Positions 34,658 through 43,577 of a DNA stretch of 64,000 nucleotides are shown here, piece by piece. The stretch is taken from positions 920,001 to 984,000 of the forward strand of contig NZ_CP162488.1 of assembly GCF_041242975.1 (NCBI RefSeq). Reading direction: 5' to 3'. How positions within the stretch are numbered: position 1 is the first letter of the stretch; every line of letters starts with the position of its first letter. The notes under the pieces were generated by a model. That model had not been told where the DNA came from, did no database searches, and saw only the letters and a program-made list of their open reading frames with translations. A program made the position numbers and the translations under genes. This DNA is from Xanthomonas sp. DAR 35659. GTDB taxonomy: Bacteria; Pseudomonadota; Gammaproteobacteria; Xanthomonadales; Xanthomonadaceae.

Positions 34658-36108
34658 ATCCGAACGCGCTGCTCCGCATCGTCCCCGTCGTCGCCCTGCT
34701 GGCGCTGGCCGCCTGCAGCAGCGCCCCGAAGAAGACCGCCGGTGCCGGCGCCGCGCCCGGCGTCAAGGTGCAGGGCCGCGGGCCGGCGCATGTCGCCACC
34801 GGCTGCCCCTCCACCTCGCCGTATGCGCCGGCCAAGGAAGATCCGTCCAAGCGCGGCAACTACACCGCCGGCGGCCTGTACGCGCCGGGCGTGTCCGACA
34901 GCACCCCGGATTACGTGCCCAACGTCGCCTGCATCCCCGAGCCGCTGGTCACCGACGAACCGCGTTCGGCGATCGGCAACCGTTCGCCGTACACCGTGCT
35001 GGGGCGCGAATACACCGTCATCGACGACCCGCACAGCTATGTCGAGCGCGGGACCGCCTCGTACTACGGCAGCAAGTTCCATGGCCGGCTGACCTCCAAC
35101 CGCGAGGTCTACGACATGTACGCGTTCACCGCCGCGCACAAGACGTTGCCGCTGCCGAGCTTCGCCCTGGTCACCAACCTGGACAACGGCGAATCGGTGG
35201 TAGTCCGGGTCAACGACCGCGGCCCGTTCCACGACGACCGGGTCATCGACCTGAGCTATGCGGCGGCGGTCAAGCTCGGCATCACCGGCAAGGGCACCGG
35301 CCGCGTCGAAGTGCGCGGGCTGACCCCGGCCGACAACGGCAACCTGCTCGCCTCCCGCCGGACCGGCAAGCAGGTCGCGGGCGGCGCCGTACTGGCGAGC
35401 GCGGGCGCGGCCAGCGCCGCGCAGACCGCGGCCGCGCGCCGCGCCACCGACATGGACAACCTGGTCAAGGCGCTGCCGGCCCGCTCGGCCACCGTCGCCA
35501 CGGCCAAGACGCCCGTGACCGCATCCGCGGCCAGTGTCACGGCGGCCGCACCGACCGCCGCCGGCGCTGCCGCGACCGCGGCCACGCTGCCGGAAGGCGA
35601 GCGCTGGCGCTACCGCGTGCAGGCCGACGCCGACACCGCGGCCAATGCCGACCATTTCGACGACTGGATGAAATCGCGTGGCGTGCGCGTGGCGACCGGC
35701 AAGCCGACCAAGGTCGAGCCGCCGGCCAAGGCCAAGGCGGACACGCGCGTGGCCGCCGCGCCGGAGCCGTCGCGGCGCGCGCCTGCGCCGACCGCCACGG
35801 TCGTGGCGGCCACGGCAGCCGAGCCGACGCCCCCGGCGCCGCGCGCCGCGGCGGACAGCGCGGCCTCGCGCGGCCCGCTCGGCATCCTGCTGCAGGTGGC
35901 CAGCTTCGCCAGCCGCGAGAACGCCAACCGCGCGCTGTCGCAACTGGCCTCTGCCGGGATCGTCGGCGCCAGCGTCAGCGACATCGTTTCCGGCGGGCGC
36001 ACGCTGTGGCGGCTGCGGGTGGCGGCCGAGGACCACGGCCGTGCCGCCGAACTGGCCAGCCGCATCGCCAGCCTCGGCTTCGGCCGCCCGCAGATCGTCA
36101 AGGACTGA
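34654..36108 (+). CDS. rlpA: RlpA, SPOR-domain lytic transglycosylase lipoprotein
   Basis: 484 residues, overlapping mltB by 4 bp. Lipobox LALAAC (Cys at about 21), double-psi beta-barrel RlpA domain at about 130-230 (GTASYYGSKFHGRLTSNREVYD, VRVNDRGPFHDDRVIDLS), a long Ala/Thr-rich linker and a C-terminal SPOR domain at about 409-482 (LLQVASFASRENANRALSQL) that binds denuded glycans at the septum. In Pseudomonas RlpA cuts stem-peptide-free glycan strands during daughter-cell separation. The linker is longer and lower in complexity than usual. Confidence 0.94.
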   Translation: MNPNALLRIVPVVALLALAACSSAPKKTAGAGAAPGVKVQGRGPAHVATGCPSTSPYAPAKEDPSKRGNYTAGGLYAPGVSDSTPDYVPNVACIPEPLVTDEPRSAIGNRSPYTVLGREYTVIDDPHSYVERGTASYYGSKFHGRLTSNREVYDMYAFTAAHKTLPLPSFALVTNLDNGESVVVRVNDRGPFHDDRVIDLSYAAAVKLGITGKGTGRVEVRGLTPADNGNLLASRRTGKQVAGGAVLASAGAASAAQTAAARRATDMDNLVKALPARSATVATAKTPVTASAASVTAAAPTAAGAAATAATLPEGERWRYRVQADADTAANADHFDDWMKSRGVRVATGKPTKVEPPAKAKADTRVAAAPEPSRRAPAPTATVVAATAAEPTPPAPRAAADSAASRGPLGILLQVASFASRENANRALSQLASAGIVGASVSDIVSGGRTLWRLRVAAEDHGRAAELASRIASLGFGRPQIVKD

Positions 36109-36272
36109 GCGCGAGGCGCGCGCCGCGTGCCTCTGGGCGCGGCGTCCGCCGCGTCCGCACGTCGCTTAACGCCGGCTCCTGTCCGCGCGCCGCACGCGCC
36201 TGGCGCGGTGCCGGCTGGCCCTACAATGCCTCGTTTACCATCGGCCCTCGGGCCCGCCAGGAGTCGTTTTAG

Positions 36273-37484
36273 ATGAAATTCCGCTTCGCCGTCGCTGCCG
36301 CGGCCACGTTCGCCGTCGGCCTGGTTTCCGCGCAGACCCCCGGCCCGGTGCCGGCGCCGCCTGCCGCCGCTGCCACCGCGCCTGCCGCCGTCGCGATCCC
36401 GCCGGCGCCCAAGCCGGCCGTGTCCAAGTCCTGGGTGGTGATGGACTACGCCACGGGCCAGGTGCTGGCCGGCGAGAACGAACACCAGCGCGTGGCCCCG
36501 GCCAGCATCACCAAGGTGATGACCTCCTACGTGGTCGCCGCCGAACTGAAGCTGGGCAAGATCAAGCGCGACGACCAGGTGATGCTCAGCGAGCGCGCCT
36601 GGCGCGAGGGCGGCGCCGGCACCGACGGCAGCTACAGCGGCTTCCCGGTCAACCAGACCGCGCGCCTGGAGGACATGGAAAAGGGCATGGCGGTGCAGTC
36701 GGGCAACGACGCGGCGATCGCGCTGGCCGAACACACCGCCGGCAGCGAGGAAGCCTTCGCCGCGCTGATGAACGAGTACGCGAAGAAGATCGGCATGACC
36801 GGCTCGCACTTCGTCAATGCGCATGGTCTGTCCGCCGAAGGTCATTACACCACCGCCTACGACCTGGCGCTGCTGGGCCGGGCGATGGTGCGCGACTATC
36901 CGGAAACCTACGCCTACAACAAGATCAAGGAATTCAAGGTCGGCGACATCACCCAGCCGAACCGCAACCTGCTGTTGTGGCGCGACCCGAGCGTGGACGG
37001 CATCAAGACCGGCCATACCTCCGAGGCCGGCTACTGCCTGCTCAGCTCGGCGCAGCGCGGCGACCAGCGCCTGATCGCGGTGGTGATGGGCGACAGTTCC
37101 GAGAAGCAGCGCGCCGACGATAGCCTGGCGCTGTTGAACTGGGGCTTCCGTTTCTTCGAGACCCACCGCCTGTACGAACCGGGCAAGCAGGTCGCGCAGC
37201 AGCGCGTGTGGAAGGGCACCGAGAAGGAAGTGCTGCTGGGCGTGGCGCAGCCGCTGCTGGTCGGCGTGCCGCGTGGCCGCTACAACGACCTCAAGCCGTC
37301 GATCGACGTGCCCAAGACCCTGGAAGCCCCGATCAAGCAGGGCCAGGCGATCGGCACGGTGAAGGTCTCGCTGGACGGCAAGGTGGTCGCGCAGGCGCCG
37401 CTGGTCGCGCTGAAGGCGGTCGAGGAAGCCGGCTTCTTCAAGCGCCTGTGGGATAGCTTCTGGATGTGGTGGGAAGCGGAGTGA
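36273..37484 (+). CDS. dacC: D-alanyl-D-alanine carboxypeptidase, PBP5/6 family
   Basis: 403 residues with an AGGAG site 10 bp upstream. Sec signal ending at about VSAQ, Ala/Pro linker, then the S11 peptidase domain: SITK (Ser and Lys of the acyl-enzyme site) near 78, SGN near 145, and KTG in DGIKTGHT near 250. The C-terminal PBP5-type domain ends in an amphipathic anchor (FFKRLWDSFWMWWE). It trims the terminal D-Ala from pentapeptides in the periplasm. In the conserved order ybeD-lipB-lipA would follow; here the toxin/lpxR block intervenes. Confidence 0.95.
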   Translation: MKFRFAVAAAATFAVGLVSAQTPGPVPAPPAAAATAPAAVAIPPAPKPAVSKSWVVMDYATGQVLAGENEHQRVAPASITKVMTSYVVAAELKLGKIKRDDQVMLSERAWREGGAGTDGSYSGFPVNQTARLEDMEKGMAVQSGNDAAIALAEHTAGSEEAFAALMNEYAKKIGMTGSHFVNAHGLSAEGHYTTAYDLALLGRAMVRDYPETYAYNKIKEFKVGDITQPNRNLLLWRDPSVDGIKTGHTSEAGYCLLSSAQRGDQRLIAVVMGDSSEKQRADDSLALLNWGFRFFETHRLYEPGKQVAQQRVWKGTEKEVLLGVAQPLLVGVPRGRYNDLKPSIDVPKTLEAPIKQGQAIGTVKVSLDGKVVAQAPLVALKAVEEAGFFKRLWDSFWMWWEAE

Positions 37485-37536
37485 TGGGGGTTTGCCGATG
37501 ACGCGCCTGCGTTGCGACGCAGGATGATTCGCTACT

Positions 37537-37561
37537 AAACGCCCCGCCAGGGGCGTTTTCT
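37537..37561 (+). terminator. Rho-independent terminator of dacC
   Basis: AAACGCCCC-GCCA-GGGGCGTTTTC: a perfect 9-bp stem running into a T-tract 53 bp after the dacC stop. Confidence 0.85.
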
Positions 37562-37677
37562 TTGGTATCGCGGGTTTCATGCAGTTGTTCGACGTGATCT
37601 TCCGAGACACCTACCTGAAGGGCGTATTTCCTGTTCTCGCTTGATTGGAAAGGGTCGCAATAGCTGCGATAACGCGC

Positions 37678-37706
37678 TTGCACTATTCATTGGCTACTCG
37701 TAGGCT
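37678..37706 (+). promoter_or_regulatory. Sigma-70-type promoter for the immunity/zeta-toxin pair
   Basis: TTGCAC, 17-bp spacer, TAGGCT, in the AT-rich gap upstream of the small gene at 37841. The hexamers are close to consensus for a genome of this base composition. Confidence 0.5.
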
Positions 37707-37840
37707 TTTAAGGTGTAGTGGGCGCTAGCTGCTTTCAATCCTGACCTGCCTGGAGTCAGGGGCTGCAAGATGGACCTGCGCCGCATGCTCTATGAGCTAT
37801 TTGCGTGGATTTAGAATCTCATCTAGCAAGGATATGTCCT

Positions 37841-38191
37841 ATGAATACACTGCCTCTCCCTCCGGTGCCGCAGAAGGTGCGTAATATTCTTAAGGAATAT
37901 CCTGAAAAAATTCAAAAGTTGCAAGATATACTAAGTGGTTACTTCAAAAATCCCAATCCTGTCATGCCATTCGATGGTGCGGTGTGGATTCTTGAAGATG
38001 CGCTTGCTTCCTTCATCTCAGAAGCTCGTTATGAGCTCAAGGTGGCTGAGTCTTCTGGCGATCCTGAAGTTATCAGGAGGGCGGAGGAAAAGGAAAAGGT
38101 AATGCATTATGCACGGTCTGGCAATCGTGGCATGTCTGACTTGAATGAGCTTTTGGAATACATCGAGGCGCATAAGGAGATGCTGTCGTGA
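37841..38191 (+). CDS. Small helical protein, probable antitoxin/immunity partner of the zeta toxin
   Basis: 116 residues, low G+C, starting at an ATG preceded by AAGGAT. It is predicted mostly helical and acidic (LKEYPEKIQKLQDILSGYF, IRRAEEKEKVMHYAR), compatible with the small helical epsilon-type antitoxins that block zeta toxins, although I see no diagnostic motif. The case rests on context: it lies immediately upstream of, and overlaps by 4 bp with, a zeta-toxin gene. That is the usual place of an antitoxin in toxin-antitoxin operons and of an immunity gene next to Xanthomonas type IV effector genes. Confidence 0.75.
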   Translation: MNTLPLPPVPQKVRNILKEYPEKIQKLQDILSGYFKNPNPVMPFDGAVWILEDALASFISEARYELKVAESSGDPEVIRRAEEKEKVMHYARSGNRGMSDLNELLEYIEAHKEMLS

Positions 38192-40959
38192 GTGGTGAAG
38201 ATTCCCGCTTGAGTGAGGCTGACCATCGCGGCGTCTTTGAAAAAAAGATTCTCGCCAACGCGGCGCTTGATGAAAAATCATCATTGGAGCATCCTAGTGC
38301 GATCATATTGGCGGGCCAGCCAGGATCGGGAAAAGGAGGGCTTGCCCGATTTGCACGAGATGAAATGCAAAGCAATGCGGTTTTGATCGATCCCGACGAA
38401 TTGCGTGAGTTCCATCCGCAAGTGGATGATTTTCGCAGAACTCACCCTTACACTTGGTCTGGTATGACCCATGCAGATGCAAGTCAATGGGCAGGCGAGC
38501 TGCTAAAAACTACGATCGATGGCAAGAAAAATCTAATCTTTGATACCACGCTCAGCGATGGCGAGTGGAGCGCAGGGTTAATCAAGGATCTGCAGGCGCG
38601 CGGGTATGAGGTAGAAGTACGGGCGATGGTTGCGCACAAGCTGGAGAGCGAGTTTGGCGTCGACAATCGCTTCTCGAAATCCTTGGATGCGCTTGGCTAC
38701 GGTCGCTACGTCCCCGGCGACAGGCGTGACGCAAGTTATGAAAAATTACCGGAAAGTCTGGATACGGTGCAAGAGCGGACCACGGCGCCCATCCGTCTTT
38801 TCAATCGAGAGGGCATTGAACTTTACGACAGTCGCCAGGATTCCCGCGCCGCTGGGCAAGCTCTACAAGAGTTGCGTGAAGCACGGCTAAAGGATCCCGC
38901 CATCACGCGCGGTCTCAACGCGGGTTGGCAAACGCAACGCAGTTGGCATGCCGAGCTTCCCGAGCGGTTGCCGCACAACGAAAGCGTAGCGCCTCAGACG
39001 GCCTCGCAATTGCTTCATGAACGCACGACACTGCAGGTGGTGGAGGGCGTGGAGCGACAGGCCACGGTCGCGCATACCGCTGACTTCAACGTGCGGGTCA
39101 AGCCGGTGGTGATGCGCGGGATGGGCGTGCTTGGTGCCGCCGCCACGGCCTACGATGCCGCCGAGACCGCACATAACGTCGGTCACTTGTATGCGCAAGG
39201 CAATGACGTCGGTGCACAGGCGCAGATGCTGCGGTTCGGTGCGCGCAATGTCGGCGCTTGGGCGGGCGGCGCGGTAGGCGCACAGATCGGCGCGGCGGCG
39301 GGGGTGGAGACGGGCCCGGGATTGCTGGTGACCGGGCTGGTGGGTGGCGTGCTCGGTTCCATGGGGGCCAACGAGGCGGTGCAATGGCTCGAGCAGCGCC
39401 GCATCAACAATCAGACCGATCACACCGGCGTTGCCTGGAGCTTCGATCCGAAGGCGCCGGAAAAGGGCTGGACCCGCACGGTGGTGGATGCCTTCGGCGA
39501 TCACGGCCTCTCGGCAACCCACATAGAGACTGCCCCACCGCAAATCGCCGACGAACTGAACTTCAAGGCGACCAGTCGCGCGGTACAACTGCGTTTGGCA
39601 ACGCCGGATGTGCCGGTCGATCCCTACAAAATTCCAGCTGACTCGACCGACAGGCCAAGTCTGCGCGACGCTCCATGGGAGCGCGGGGCGCACAAGGGGC
39701 AATGGACCAGGCAGATCGCTGACGGACTGCTCGAACGCAACGTCATGCATACTTATCGTGATCCCTCAGGTCCGGAGAAGGGCGCCGAATTGGACGCCTT
39801 CGCGCAAGTGGTGATGGCCAACAACGCGTCGCGCTCGCCGGCGGTGATCGCCGCGCGCTACGCTGAGTTGCATGCACAAGCGGGATGGGATCGCTATGGC
39901 CCTGTTCCGGAGGCAGTGACCCAGGCACGGGACAACCCGCAGAGGCAGCCGGGGTCTGATGGAAATACCTACACACGCGACGCGGCTGGCCATTGGACGC
40001 GCGAGAGCTGGCGGGGCACGCTCACCGCTGATGGCACGCTGCAAGACGAACTCGAGGGTACTTATGCCTTGGTGAAGGGGATGGTGGCCGAGCAGCGGGA
40101 TCAGGCGAGGGAGCAAAAGCAAGCTTCCGCGCACGAAGTGCCCGATGCGCCGGCGCCACACACCGATACCGCTCGATCCACGCAGGCCGTCGAACCATCC
40201 ACGAAATCCGCGCTGCCCATCGATCACGCGAAAGCGCACGACCTGCGCGATCCCTGCCATCCAGGCCATGCCGAATTCTCGCGGACCTTGCGCGAAGTGC
40301 ATTACATGGAGGCCGGGCAGGGCATCGCGTCCGGTCCGCACAGCGAGAAGGTGGCCGCGGCGCTGCTGGTCAAGGGCGAGCGCGAGGGGCTGCGCCTCAC
40401 CAACGTGACGATGGGCGCCGATGGTCAGGTGCAGGGACTGCAGCGGCTCGGGGCGTTCGATGCGCCGAAGGCGGTCACGGTAGATCCGCGCCAGGCACAG
40501 GCGGTCGAGATGTCCGATTACGCCGCGCAGTGGGCGCAATTGCGCTCGCCGCACCTGCTGAGCCAGGCGGCGCCGGCCGAGCGCAGCGCCGCGCAGGCGC
40601 AGGGCCTCGCGGCCTTGTCGGCGGCCGACCAGGCGATGTTCGCGCGGATCCGCCAGGACGTGCCCGCGCATATCGGCGACGACCACGTGGCGCAGGCGAT
40701 GCTCGGCGCCAAGCAGGTCGGGATCGCCGATGCCGGCAGGATCGACCGCGTGCTGATGACCGGCGACAGCGTCTGGGTGGCCGGGACGACGCCCGGCTTC
40801 CGCGCGTCCATCGATGTGGCGCAGCCGGCCGCGCCTCTGCAGGCGACGGCGCAGCAGGCACAGGCGTTCAATCAGCAGCGCGACCAGCAACTGGCGATGG
40901 AGGCGCAGCAGCGCCAGCAGGAAGGTCCGGGCGGCAGGGCCGCGCCTGCGATGGGCTAA
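38188..40959 (+). CDS. Zeta-toxin-domain protein with Xanthomonadales type IV secretion C-terminal signal (candidate antibacterial effector)
   Basis: 923 residues from a GTG overlapping the previous stop. Residues about 1-235 are a zeta-toxin kinase: Walker A GQPGSGKG at 43-50, IDPDELR at 67-73, FDTTLSDG at 118-125, and conserved Arg residues near 160-175. Zeta toxins phosphorylate UDP-N-acetylglucosamine and block wall synthesis. A middle region (about 285-400) has a glycine-zipper stretch; repeated SLRDAPWERGAHKGQWTRQ-type modules follow. The C-terminus (about 685-915) has the DPCHPGHAEF...ALLV...EGL pattern and a Gln-rich tail (QQRDQQLAMEAQQRQQ) typical of XVIPCD secretion domains. It is probably exported by an X-type T4SS into rival bacteria; no T4SS genes are in the window. 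Confidence 0.82.
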   Translation: MSGEDSRLSEADHRGVFEKKILANAALDEKSSLEHPSAIILAGQPGSGKGGLARFARDEMQSNAVLIDPDELREFHPQVDDFRRTHPYTWSGMTHADASQWAGELLKTTIDGKKNLIFDTTLSDGEWSAGLIKDLQARGYEVEVRAMVAHKLESEFGVDNRFSKSLDALGYGRYVPGDRRDASYEKLPESLDTVQERTTAPIRLFNREGIELYDSRQDSRAAGQALQELREARLKDPAITRGLNAGWQTQRSWHAELPERLPHNESVAPQTASQLLHERTTLQVVEGVERQATVAHTADFNVRVKPVVMRGMGVLGAAATAYDAAETAHNVGHLYAQGNDVGAQAQMLRFGARNVGAWAGGAVGAQIGAAAGVETGPGLLVTGLVGGVLGSMGANEAVQWLEQRRINNQTDHTGVAWSFDPKAPEKGWTRTVVDAFGDHGLSATHIETAPPQIADELNFKATSRAVQLRLATPDVPVDPYKIPADSTDRPSLRDAPWERGAHKGQWTRQIADGLLERNVMHTYRDPSGPEKGAELDAFAQVVMANNASRSPAVIAARYAELHAQAGWDRYGPVPEAVTQARDNPQRQPGSDGNTYTRDAAGHWTRESWRGTLTADGTLQDELEGTYALVKGMVAEQRDQAREQKQASAHEVPDAPAPHTDTARSTQAVEPSTKSALPIDHAKAHDLRDPCHPGHAEFSRTLREVHYMEAGQGIASGPHSEKVAAALLVKGEREGLRLTNVTMGADGQVQGLQRLGAFDAPKAVTVDPRQAQAVEMSDYAAQWAQLRSPHLLSQAAPAERSAAQAQGLAALSAADQAMFARIRQDVPAHIGDDHVAQAMLGAKQVGIADAGRIDRVLMTGDSVWVAGTTPGFRASIDVAQPAAPLQATAQQAQAFNQQRDQQLAMEAQQRQQEGPGGRAAPAMG

Positions 40960-41245
40960 CAAGGCAGGCCGACCGGTTCGCCGCGGGGCTAGCTAACGCG
41001 CAAGCCTGCACGCAGGAGCCTGTTTCCGCAGCTCGGCTCGCATCCGCCCTCGGCGATCGCGAAACAGCCTGCGCGCAACTCACCAGCATCCGCGATTGCG
41101 TGGCGCAGCTCGCTGTCGCCATGCAGCGGCGCCAGCGGCCAGAAATGGCCGGGACCAGCCAGGCGGATCAGTTGGCTGCGGCGGCGACTCGCGGAGAGAG
41201 TGAAACAACCACCCGGCGTGCCTCTTCCCAACGTGCGCTGGCCGG

Positions 41246-42304
41246 TCACAGCCTCCGGCTGATCGTGAAGCTGCCGAACACCGGCGTCTGTTTCTGCAGG
41301 TCGAATTCGCGCGTGCTCCAGTAGCGCGCCAGGGCGAACTTCCAGTGGCCGCGCATCACCGCCAGGCCGAAGCCGGCTTCGCCGACGAAGGGACGCTTCT
41401 TCACGCTGTGGCTGTCGCGGAAGGTGTTGCCGTCCAGGGTGATGTCGCGCAGCACCCAGCGCGCGTCGCTGGTCAGGAACAGGTGCGCCGACCAGCCGCG
41501 ACCCAGGCCGTAGCGGGGCGGTGCGGTGTTCTCGCCGGCCGGGCGCAGCGGCGAACTGCCGAAGTCGTCCGGCAGTTTCCAGCCGAAGCGCACCTCGCCG
41601 CCGGCATTGGCGTGGGTTCGCAAGGTGCCCAGCGAGCCACCCCAGTGGCTGATCGCGTCCCAGCCCCAGCCGTCGGCATTGACCGCAGCATCCCCGGGCC
41701 AGCGCCGCATCCGCTCGTGCAGCACGCGGAACACCGGTTCGTCGTGCAACTGGTTGTCCCAGCCGAGGAATTTTTCGTCGCCGAGCACGTCGTGCACCGC
41801 GTCCTGCACCTGCTTGCCCTGCGCCGACGGGCCGACCATGCCCAGCGCCAACTGGGTGGTGCGCAACCGGTCCTGGGTACGCGCGTTGTAGCCGAAGTTC
41901 ACCAGCAGCACGCCGGCGTAAGGACGGTCGTCCTTGATCAGGTCGCGGCGCGTCTTGTCGGTCGGAGTGAAGATCCCCTGGCCGAAGCTGAAGACCATGT
42001 TCTGCTGTTCGAATTCGCCTGGATGCAAGCGTTCCAGGTAGCGGTTGACCGCTCGCGCCAGCCGCGGCAGGCAGGGGTCGTTAGTGAAGTCGACCAGGTT
42101 CGGCGAAACCAGGGTGACGCCGAAACCGTTGGTGTAGCCCTGGTCCTGGCCGGCACCGCCGAACAGGTCGTTGTCGACCCGGAGGTTGACGGTGGGCGGG
42201 GTGTCCTGCAGCGCGCTGCCCGCGCAGCGCTCCGCGGCGGCGGCGGGCAGGCAGGCGAGGACGAGCAGCACGGATACGGCGAGAGGCAGACGCGATGACG
42301 GCAT
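41246..42304 (-). CDS. lpxR: LpxR-family outer-membrane lipid A 3'-O-deacylase
   Basis: 352 residues. Signal peptide (VSVLLVLACLPAAAAE), then the LpxR (DUF2219) beta-barrel: NLRVDNDLFGGAGQDQGYTNG near the start, DDRPYAGVLLVNFGYN, GPSAQGKQVQDAVHDVLG and a terminal barrel strand ending TISRRL. In Salmonella and Vibrio LpxR removes the 3'-acyloxyacyl group of lipid A at the outer surface, lowering TLR4 recognition. Here it may tune lipid A in a plant or environmental setting. It is a single gene, divergent from ybeD, at the right end of the accessory block. Confidence 0.92.
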   Translation of the reverse strand: MPSSRLPLAVSVLLVLACLPAAAAERCAGSALQDTPPTVNLRVDNDLFGGAGQDQGYTNGFGVTLVSPNLVDFTNDPCLPRLARAVNRYLERLHPGEFEQQNMVFSFGQGIFTPTDKTRRDLIKDDRPYAGVLLVNFGYNARTQDRLRTTQLALGMVGPSAQGKQVQDAVHDVLGDEKFLGWDNQLHDEPVFRVLHERMRRWPGDAAVNADGWGWDAISHWGGSLGTLRTHANAGGEVRFGWKLPDDFGSSPLRPAGENTAPPRYGLGRGWSAHLFLTSDARWVLRDITLDGNTFRDSHSVKKRPFVGEAGFGLAVMRGHWKFALARYWSTREFDLQKQTPVFGSFTISRRL

Positions 42305-42537
42305 GGCGACGTCCCTGAACGGGGGGAGGGTGTGGCGACGCTAGCTGGCTGACTGCGCGGATGCCGTGAAAGCCTGTCCGCGGGAGAGGCTGAACGCAGC
42401 ATAGAGGCCGGTACGGGCCGGAGGAAGGCGCGCGGCCGTATCGCTTCGTCCCATCGGCGTCGCTTGCCAAGTGGCTGCCGGTTGATGGCACGCCGTCGCA
42501 TTGCGGCCTGCACGACAGGCGCCCCTGCGCGGCGGCC

Positions 42538-42566
42538 TTGGGTTTGGCCATGGCCGGCCCGATAAT
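42538..42566 (+). promoter_or_regulatory. Promoter for ybeD-lipB-lipA, probably leaderless
   Basis: TTGGGT (42538-42543), 17-bp spacer, GATAAT (42561-42566), then six bases to the ybeD ATG. Transcription would begin at or beside the start codon; no Shine-Dalgarno sequence is present. Same arrangement as ubiE. Confidence 0.6.
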
Positions 42567-42572
42567 GCAGCG

Positions 42573-42851
42573 ATGGACATCACTTCCGACAACCCCGAAC
42601 ACGGTTTCCAATTCCCCGGCGTCTTCGAGCTCAGTGCCATGGGCACCGCCAACATCGGGCTGGAGAGCGAACTGCCGCGCCTGCTCGCCCAATCCGGCGT
42701 GGACGTGCTGGAAGAGCGCATCAGCTGGAAGCACTCGTCCAACGGCAAGTACGTGTCGGTGCGCATTGCCTTCCGCGCCGCCGATCGCGCCCAGTACGAT
42801 GCCGCGCATCTGGCGCTGCGCGATCACCCGGAAGTGAAGTGGACGCTGTAA
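42573..42851 (+). CDS. ybeD: YbeD/DUF493 family protein
   Basis: 92 residues, the usual family size, with the ACT-like alpha/beta pattern and the core [17 protein letters not shown] and [13 protein letters not shown]. Function is unclear; it is found next to dacA and lipB across gammaproteobacteria. Its stop overlaps the GTG start of lipB. Confidence 0.93.
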   Translation: MDITSDNPEHGFQFPGVFELSAMGTANIGLESELPRLLAQSGVDVLEERISWKHSSNGKYVSVRIAFRAADRAQYDAAHLALRDHPEVKWTL

Positions 42852-43555
42852 CCGGCGACCCGGCGCCGCTGCCGGCATCCGTTGCGGCGCCGCCCCCGCC
42901 GTGCCTGGTGCGCGACCTCGGTCGCCAGCCCTACGCGCCGGTGTGGCGCGCGATGCAGCGCTTCACCGACGCGCGTACGGAGGCTGATGCCGACGAACTG
43001 TGGGTGGTCGAACACGAACCGGTGTTCACCCTCGGCCAGGCCGGCAAGCCCGAGCACGTGCTGGCGCCCGGCGAGATTCCGGTGCTGCATGTGGACCGCG
43101 GTGGCCAAGTCACCTATCACGGTCCCGGCCAGTTGGTGGTGTATCCGCTGCTGGACCTGCGCCGACTGAAGATCGGGGTACGCGACTACGTGTGCCGGAT
43201 CGAGCAGGCCATCATCGACACCCTCGACGAATGGAACATCCTCGGCCAGCGCCGCGACGGCGCACCCGGGGTCTACGTGGGCGCGGCCAAGATCGCCGCG
43301 CTCGGCATCCGCGTGCGCCGCGGGTGCACCTTCCACGGCCTGTCCTTCAACGTGGACATGGACCTGGAGCCGTTCCACCGGATCAATCCCTGCGGCTACC
43401 AGGGCCTGCAGGTGACCTCGGTGCTAGACTTGGGCGGTCCCTCCGGCATGCAGGCCGTCAAACCGGTGCTGCTGGCCCAACTGGCGCGCCAGTTCGGGCT
43501 GACCCTGCAGCCGCTCGACGCCTTGCCAGACCTCACGCTCACGCACGCGGCCTGA
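42839..43555 (+). CDS. lipB: Octanoyl-[acyl-carrier-protein]:protein octanoyltransferase LipB
   Basis: 238 residues from a GTG that lies inside ybeD. LipB signatures: [35 protein letters not shown], the catalytic Lys in [15 protein letters not shown] near 150 and the catalytic Cys in [10 protein letters not shown] near 184. It moves octanoyl groups from ACP to lipoyl domains, the first step of lipoate synthesis. lipA follows after 22 bp and inserts the two sulfurs. The N-terminal 20 residues are Ala/Pro-rich and may be shorter in reality. Confidence 0.96.
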   Translation: MDAVTGDPAPLPASVAAPPPPCLVRDLGRQPYAPVWRAMQRFTDARTEADADELWVVEHEPVFTLGQAGKPEHVLAPGEIPVLHVDRGGQVTYHGPGQLVVYPLLDLRRLKIGVRDYVCRIEQAIIDTLDEWNILGQRRDGAPGVYVGAAKIAALGIRVRRGCTFHGLSFNVDMDLEPFHRINPCGYQGLQVTSVLDLGGPSGMQAVKPVLLAQLARQFGLTLQPLDALPDLTLTHAA

Positions 43556-43577
43556 CCGCCTGCCCGCCGACGACGCC

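Larger units (their letters stand above)
37485..37840. other. AT-rich gap at the edge of the toxin island, with promoter
   Basis: 356 bp of clearly lower G+C than the surroundings, starting after the dacC terminator. No gene is seen. TTGCAC (37678-37683), a 17-bp spacer and TAGGCT (37701-37706) form a good sigma-70-type promoter reading towards the immunity/effector pair, with a leader of about 130 nt. Confidence 0.55.

Noticed and set aside
40960-41245. Possible small gene after the effector
   Set aside because: Short frames here have no ribosome site, motif or codon bias; nothing supportable.
42501-42572. Earlier start for ybeD
   Set aside because: It would pass through the -35/-10 promoter; the 92-residue form from 42573 matches the family length.
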